This document shows, in pieces, positions 59,712-64,000 of a DNA stretch of 64,000 bases. Positions within the stretch are counted from its first letter, which is position 1; the number at the start of each line of letters is the position of its first letter. The stretch spans positions 1 to 64,000 of the forward strand of contig JAIXLP010000010.1 of NCBI GenBank assembly GCA_026954015.1. The letters are read 5' to 3'. Made by a program: the position numbers and the translations under genes. Under the pieces are notes generated by a model. The model was not told the DNA's origin. It searched no databases and worked only from the letters and a program-made list of their open reading frames with translations. This DNA is from Burkholderiales bacterium. Its GTDB lineage: Bacteria > Pseudomonadota > Gammaproteobacteria > Burkholderiales > Burkholderiaceae_C.

Positions 59712-60596
59712 ATGTCCAATTCCCCGATCCTGACCGGCCAGCGCCCGCGCGACGCCGCCACCGTGGTGCTGCTGCGCGACAGCCCCCGCGGTCTGCAGAC
59801 GCTGCTGCTGCGCCGCGACACGCGGCTTGCCAACATGGCCGGGATGTATGTGTTTCCGGGCGGCAAGCTCGACGCCGCCGACCGGTCGGCCTCAAGCGCC
59901 GCGCTGCTCGACCAGCCGCCGCAGGCACTGCAGGCCAGCCTGGCCGAACCCGGCACCGATGCCGCCACCGCCGCCGGGCTGCATGTGGCGGCGCTGCGCG
60001 AAGCGCTCGAAGAGTGCGGCATGCTGCTGGCCGAGCCGGCGCGCGCGGGCGCGCAGCTCGATGCGCCGCGCGCGCGCCATCTGTTGCACGACGGCATGGC
60101 GTTCGCCGACGTGCTGGGCGCGCTCGGGCTGCGCATGGCCACACGCGCGCTGGTGCCGTGGTCGCGCTGGATCACGCCCGAGGCCCCGGCCATCGCCACG
60201 CGCCGTTTCGATGCGCGCTTCTTCATCGCCGAGGCACCCGCGCACCAGCACGCCATGCACGACAACGAGGAGACCACCGCCAGCCTGTGGGTGACGCCGC
60301 GCGCGGCTCTGGAGCGCTACCGCGACGATGCGATCGAACTCGCGCCGCCGCAGATCATGAGCCTGGCGCACCTGAGCCGCTACGCCAGCGTGGCCGCCGC
60401 GCTCGCCGCCGCGCGCCAGCGCCACCCGCCGACGATCCAGCCCGAGCCTTTTGATGAAGGCGGTGTGCTCGTCCACTGCTACCCGGGCGATCCGCAGCAC
60501 CCGGTGCACGAGCGTGCCCTGCCCGGCCCGACGCGGCTGTGTCGGCGCGAGCGGCACTTCCTGCCTGCGGACGGGTTCGAGGCGTTGTTCGCATGA
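59712..60596 (+). CDS. NUDIX hydrolase of the NUDT19/CoA-diphosphatase-like group
   Basis: 294 residues from the ATG at 59712. The NUDIX box is split by an insert: MYVFPGGKLDAADRSA, then about 40 residues, then ALREALEECGMLL. This is the pattern of the NUDT19 (RP2p) family, whose members cleave CoA esters. RWITPEAPAIATRRFDARFFIA is also shared by that group. It faces the SDR gene head to head, so a link to acyl-CoA metabolism is plausible, but it is inferred. Confidence 0.78.
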   Translation: MSNSPILTGQRPRDAATVVLLRDSPRGLQTLLLRRDTRLANMAGMYVFPGGKLDAADRSASSAALLDQPPQALQASLAEPGTDAATAAGLHVAALREALEECGMLLAEPARAGAQLDAPRARHLLHDGMAFADVLGALGLRMATRALVPWSRWITPEAPAIATRRFDARFFIAEAPAHQHAMHDNEETTASLWVTPRAALERYRDDAIELAPPQIMSLAHLSRYASVAAALAAARQRHPPTIQPEPFDEGGVLVHCYPGDPQHPVHERALPGPTRLCRRERHFLPADGFEALFA

Positions 60597-60700
60597 AAAG
60601 GCGCGGTGGTGCAAGCACACGGACGCGCCGCACGCTGCAACATAATCGGCGCCCACCAGCGCCGCGACCAGGGCGGTGCGGCACCGTACTATCACAGCAA

Positions 60701-60752
60701 TAGCTGCCAGCGCTTGCCAGGCAAGCGCCAGGGCCCAATTTGATATATAAAA
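60701..60752 (+). repeat. Palindromic repeat copy before the ferredoxin gene
   Basis: TAGCTGCCAGCGCTTG-CCAGGCAAGCGCCAGGGCC-CAATTTGATATATAA is close to the apparent consensus, with the perfect GCGCTTGCCAGGCAAGCGC palindrome and an AT-rich tail. It ends 17 bases before the ferredoxin ATG. Confidence 0.75.
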
Positions 60753-60769
60753 CAGCACCCGACTGCACC

Positions 60770-61066
60770 ATGGATCGACGCAGCACTTCCACGCATTTCA
60801 CCGCCCGCATCGACGGCGAAGACCTCCAGGTGGACGCGCCGGGCTACCAGCCGCTGCTGGATTCGCTGGAATCTGGCGGCGTCACCTGGCCTTCATCATG
60901 TCGCGAAGGCACCTGCGGCACCTGCATCGGGCGGCTCAAGGCCGGCAAGGTGCGCTACGAGATGCAATGGTTCGTGCTCTCCGACCAGGACGTGGAAGAC
61001 GGGTTCATCCTGCCGTGCATCGCCTTTCCCGAAAGCGACGTGACCCTGGAAGGCTCGTCGTTCTAA
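60770..61066 (+). CDS. Plant-type [2Fe-2S] ferredoxin
   Basis: 98 residues from the ATG at 60770. The cluster motif is SCREGTCGTCIG (Cys-X4-Cys-X2-Cys) with the fourth cysteine in FILPCIAFPESDV. This is a single-domain ferredoxin without a reductase part, similar to the ferredoxins of ring-hydroxylating and other oxygenase systems. No oxygenase is nearby. The redox partner is unknown. It lies upstream of ribBX with a 130-bp gap. Confidence 0.88.
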   Translation: MDRRSTSTHFTARIDGEDLQVDAPGYQPLLDSLESGGVTWPSSCREGTCGTCIGRLKAGKVRYEMQWFVLSDQDVEDGFILPCIAFPESDVTLEGSSF

Positions 61067-61195
61067 AATCGCATGCTTTGGGGAGCGATACCGCTCCCAG
61101 CCGCCCTGCCCAGGGGTGTCGCGCCTGTTCTTCAGGGTTTGGTCCAGCCGGGAACGCCGCCATCGCTGGTCATGGCCAACACGAAAGCCCTTAGC

Positions 61196-62317
61196 ATGAA
61201 CACCGCCTTGTCTCCCGTACCGATCGCTCCCGTGCAGGACATCGTGGCCGAGCTGGCCGCCGGCCGCATGGTGATCCTCGTGGACGAGGAAGACCGCGAA
61301 AACGAAGGTGACCTCATCCTCGCGGCCGACCACGTCACGGCCGCCGCCGTGAACTTCATGGCGCGCTTCGCCCGTGGCCTGATCTGCCTGACGCTGCGGC
61401 GCGAGGCATGCGAGCGCCTGCACCTGCCGCCGATGGCGGCGCACAACGGCGCCAAGCTCGGCACCGCGTTCACCGTCTCGATCGAGGCGGCCGAGGGCGT
61501 CACCACGGGCATCTCCGCCGCCGACCGCGCGCACACCATTGCCACCGCGGTGGCGCGCGGTGCCCAGCCGAGCGACCTGGTGCAGCCCGGCCACGTCTTT
61601 CCGCTGCAGGCGGTCGACGGCGGCGTGCTGATGCGCGCCGGACACACCGAGGCCGGCTGCGACCTGGCAGCACTCGCCGGCTGCACCCCGGCCGCGGTGA
61701 TCTGCGAAGTGATGAAGGACGACGGCACGATGGCGCGCCTGCCCGATCTGCAGATCTTCGCCGCCGAGCATGGCCTGAAGGTGGGCACGATCGCCGACCT
61801 CATCGAATACCGCAGCCGCACCGAATCGCTGGTGAGCAAGGTTGGCAGCAGGCCGATTTCCACGCCGTGGGGTGAATTCACCGCGCATGCGTTTCGCGAC
61901 GCGCCGAGCCAGAACGTGCACCTTGCGCTGGTCAAGGGCCAGTGGGCCGCTCAGGAGAGCGTGGCCGTGCGCGTGCACGAGCCGCTCTCGACGTTCGACC
62001 TGCTCGAAGTGAGCACGAGCATGCATTCCTGGAGCCTGCGCGAGAGCCTGCGCTACCTGGAAGCGCAGGGCCGCGGCGTGGCCGTGCTGCTCAATTGCGG
62101 CGAGAGCGCGCAGCAGCTGCTCGCACAGTTCGACGGCACCGCGCGCGCCACCCATGCGCCCGAACGCGGCCGCATGGACCTGCGCACCTACGGCATCGGC
62201 GCGCAAATCCTGCGCGAAGTGGGCGTCACGCGCATGCAGCTCATGGGCCAGCCCAGGCGCCTGCCCAGCATGGTCGGCTACGGGCTCGAGATCACCGGCT
62301 ACATCCCCAAGGAATGA
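61196..62317 (+). CDS. ribB: DHBP synthase fused to a degenerate GTP cyclohydrolase II domain (RibBX)
   Basis: 373 residues from the ATG at 61196; an ATG at 61172 is in frame. Residues 1-205 are a complete 3,4-dihydroxy-2-butanone-4-phosphate synthase: [30 protein letters not shown] segment [14 protein letters not shown], and [11 protein letters not shown]. Residues 215-373 align with GTP cyclohydrolase II, but the zinc cysteines are absent (the segment is [15 protein letters not shown] instead of the cysteine-rich HSECLTGD type), and the GRGIGL loop is missing. RibBX proteins of this type are known to have only the RibB activity. It is followed four bases later by ribH. Confidence 0.92.
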   Translation: MNTALSPVPIAPVQDIVAELAAGRMVILVDEEDRENEGDLILAADHVTAAAVNFMARFARGLICLTLRREACERLHLPPMAAHNGAKLGTAFTVSIEAAEGVTTGISAADRAHTIATAVARGAQPSDLVQPGHVFPLQAVDGGVLMRAGHTEAGCDLAALAGCTPAAVICEVMKDDGTMARLPDLQIFAAEHGLKVGTIADLIEYRSRTESLVSKVGSRPISTPWGEFTAHAFRDAPSQNVHLALVKGQWAAQESVAVRVHEPLSTFDLLEVSTSMHSWSLRESLRYLEAQGRGVAVLLNCGESAQQLLAQFDGTARATHAPERGRMDLRTYGIGAQILREVGVTRMQLMGQPRRLPSMVGYGLEITGYIPKE

Positions 62318-62321
62318 CACG

Positions 62322-62786
62322 ATGCAGAACGCAGACAAGGGCACGGTCGAGCGCCAGAACGGCGCGCCACTACGCATAGGCATCGTGCAGGCACGCTTCA
62401 ACGCCAGCATCACCAATGCACTCGCCAGCGCCTGCACCGCGGCGCTGCTCGAACTGGGCGTTGAGCAGGAGCACATCGTGCACGTGCACGTGCCCGGTGC
62501 GCTCGAAATCCCGCTGGCGCTGCAGGCCCTGGCCGCGCAAGAGCGGTTCGACGCGCTGATCGCGATCGGCTGCGTGATCCGCGGCGAGACCTACCATTTC
62601 GAGCTCGTGGCCAACGAATCGAGCAGCGGCGTGACGCGCGTCGCGCTCGACCACCGGATCCCGATCGCCAACGCCATCCTCACCACCGAAGACCTCGACC
62701 AGGCAATCACGCGCCAGAACGAGAAGGGGCGCGACGCGGCCCTGGTGGCGGTGGAAATGGCCAACCTGCTGGGGGCGCTTTCGTGA
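62322..62786 (+). CDS. ribH: 6,7-dimethyl-8-ribityllumazine synthase
   Basis: 154 residues. It joins the RibB product with the pyrimidine intermediate to form lumazine. [35 protein letters not shown], the [19 protein letters not shown] block with the catalytic histidine, and GVLT-like [14 protein letters not shown] are conserved. It lies between ribBX and nusB; its stop overlaps the nusB start. Confidence 0.96.
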   Translation: MQNADKGTVERQNGAPLRIGIVQARFNASITNALASACTAALLELGVEQEHIVHVHVPGALEIPLALQALAAQERFDALIAIGCVIRGETYHFELVANESSSGVTRVALDHRIPIANAILTTEDLDQAITRQNEKGRDAALVAVEMANLLGALS

Positions 62787-63271
62787 GTGGCACCACGACA
62801 CGCGCCACGCCGCGCAAGAGCAGCGCGCTCTCGGGCCGCTCGCGCGCCCGCGAGTTTGCGCTGCAGGCGCTCTACCAGCACCTCGTGGGCGGCAATGCCG
62901 CCGCCGACATCGACCTCTTCACGCGCGACCTCTCGGGCTTTCACAAGGCCGACGCCGCGCACTACGCCGCGCTGCTGCACGGCTGCATCGATACGGCCAC
63001 CGAGCTCGATGCGCTCATCGAGCCGCACCTGGATCGCCGCTGGGCCGAAATCTCGCCGATCGAGCACGCGGTGATGTGGATGGGCACCTACGAGTTCCTG
63101 CACTGCCCCGACGTCCCGTGGCGCGTGGTGCTCAACGAGTGCATTGAGCTATCCAAATCGTTCGGCGGCACCGACGGCTACAAATACGTGAACGGCGTGC
63201 TCAACCACCTTGCGCCGCAACTGCGCCCCGCCGAGGTGGCCGCCGACCAGGCCCACAGACACCACGCGTGA
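62783..63271 (+). CDS. nusB: Transcription antitermination factor NusB
   Basis: 162 residues starting at GTG 62783, overlapping the ribH stop. The all-helical NusB fold shows [38 protein letters not shown], and [26 protein letters not shown]. NusB with NusE binds boxA in ribosomal RNA leaders. A short basic N-terminal extension precedes the core. The ribH-nusB pairing is widespread. Confidence 0.95.
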   Translation: MSGTTTRATPRKSSALSGRSRAREFALQALYQHLVGGNAAADIDLFTRDLSGFHKADAAHYAALLHGCIDTATELDALIEPHLDRRWAEISPIEHAVMWMGTYEFLHCPDVPWRVVLNECIELSKSFGGTDGYKYVNGVLNHLAPQLRPAEVAADQAHRHHA

Positions 63272-63276
63272 CCGCC

Positions 63277-64000
63277 ATGCAATTTGCCACCCGCACCGAA
63301 CGGATCGACCCGTTCTACGTCATGGAAATGGCCAAGACCGCGCAGGCACTGGCGCACGAGGCGGCCCACACGCGAGAGCAGATGATCTTCCTGAACGTCG
63401 GCGAGCCGGATTTCACCGCGCCGCCGCTGGTGCAGGAAGCCGCCGCACGCGCGATCCGCGACGGGTGCACGCAGTACACGAACGCGCTCGGGCTCGAAGC
63501 GCTGCGTGAGGCGATCAGCCATTGGTACGGCACGCGCTTTCAGGTCAACGTACCCGCAAGCCGCATCGTTATCACCGCGGGCGCCTCGGCGGCGCTGCAC
63601 CTGGCGTGCCTTGCGCTCATCAACGCGGGCGACGAAATCCTGATGTCCGACCCTGGCTACCCCTGCAACCGCCACTTCGTGAGCGCGGCCGAGGGCGTGC
63701 CGGTGCTGATCCCGACCAACGCCGAAGAACGCTACCAGCTCAGCAGCGCGAAGGTGCGGGCCGCCTGGGGCGAAAAAACGCGCGGCGTGCTGCTGGCCTC
63801 ACCCTCCAACCCCACGGGCACCTCGATCGCGCCCGAGGCGCTGCGCGCCATCCACGACGTGGTGCGCGAGCGCGGCGGTCTCACGCTGATCGATGAAATC
63901 TACCTGGGCCTGTCCTACGACGCCACCTACGGTCATACCGCGCTCGCGCTGGGCGACGACGTCATCAGCATCAACAGCTTCAGCAAGTACTTCAACATGA
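63277..64000 (+). CDS. PLP-dependent aminotransferase, class I/II (cut by window end)
   Basis: 241 residues are visible before the window ends. FLNVGEPDFTAPPLVQEAA, the cofactor region TAGASAALHLACLALINAGDE, LLASPSNPTGTSIAPE, LIDEIYLGLSYD and the PLP lysine in SINSFSKYFNM mark a class I/II aminotransferase. A GTG at 63268, overlapping the nusB stop, is an alternative start. The substrate cannot be named. The order ribH-nusB-aminotransferase is common in Burkholderiales. Confidence 0.9.
   Translation, partial: MQFATRTERIDPFYVMEMAKTAQALAHEAAHTREQMIFLNVGEPDFTAPPLVQEAAARAIRDGCTQYTNALGLEALREAISHWYGTRFQVNVPASRIVITAGASAALHLACLALINAGDEILMSDPGYPCNRHFVSAAEGVPVLIPTNAEERYQLSSAKVRAAWGEKTRGVLLASPSNPTGTSIAPEALRAIHDVVRERGGLTLIDEIYLGLSYDATYGHTALALGDDVISINSFSKYFNM

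Noticed and set aside
61067..61195. Possible FMN riboswitch before ribBX
   Set aside because: The conserved GGGGC-AGGGTGAAATTCCC and related FMN-aptamer blocks are not found. Only short GC-rich hairpins are present, so no riboswitch is called.

Overview
This GC-rich window looks like a chromosomal segment of a betaproteobacterium, most likely family Comamonadaceae (Burkholderiales). Supporting features are a fused aroA-cmk gene, a pyruvate dehydrogenase cluster whose E3 carries its own lipoyl domain, a RibB fused to a degenerate GTP cyclohydrolase II domain, the gyrA-serC-pheA-tyrA-aroA/cmk-rpsA-ihfB-lapA-lapB gene order, and a short palindromic repeat scattered between and inside genes. No species can be named from sequence alone.

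Layout. Positions 1-780 are an accessory edge: the end of an IS3-family insertion sequence, a beheaded reading frame, a tRNA-Leu(CAA) gene interrupted by a group I intron, and a second 5' half of a tRNA-Leu(CAA) that stops in the anticodon loop but keeps a promoter. This looks like the boundary of an integrated element. From 819 to 7001 come cysM, a NUDIX hydrolase and tusA, then a cyclase-family hydrolase, a shortened phage-type HTH protein, an HDOD protein, a membrane protein and a LuxR-type regulator. From 7199 to 16730 lies aceE-aceF-lpdA (minus strand), divergent from a PAS histidine kinase/FixJ-like response regulator pair. Then follow folD, an M3 oligopeptidase, a DUF4124-glutaredoxin protein, rpiA, pyrD, a broken hydrolase gene, tRNA-Val(CAC) and dnaQ.

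From 23921 to 26464 (minus strand) is a short iscR-iscS-iscU-iscA operon behind a recognisable IscR type 1 site. Its IscU has serine at two of the three cluster-ligating cysteine positions, and hscB, hscA and fdx do not follow it. DNA maintenance genes come next (uvrB, mutS, recR, ybaB, dnaX with an A10 slippage site, gyrA), with tyrB, the SRP RNA gene and an OmpA gene among them. The block 39213-48140 joins aromatic amino acid synthesis, rpsA, ihfB and lapAB. A complete six-gene Mrp/Pha cation/proton antiporter operon (48195-54312) is followed by a convergent NsrR-like regulator. The right end holds slyX with an aminotransferase, nth, gshA, an SDR enzyme, a NUDT19-like hydrolase, a [2Fe-2S] ferredoxin, ribBX-ribH-nusB and an aminotransferase cut by the window edge.

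Most of the window is core genome. The most unusual items are the cysteine-poor IscU in an otherwise intact IscR-controlled operon, the intron-bearing replacement tRNA-Leu beside a split native copy, and the repeat family that has entered the coding sequences of lpdA, aceF, mutS, dnaX and probably aroA.
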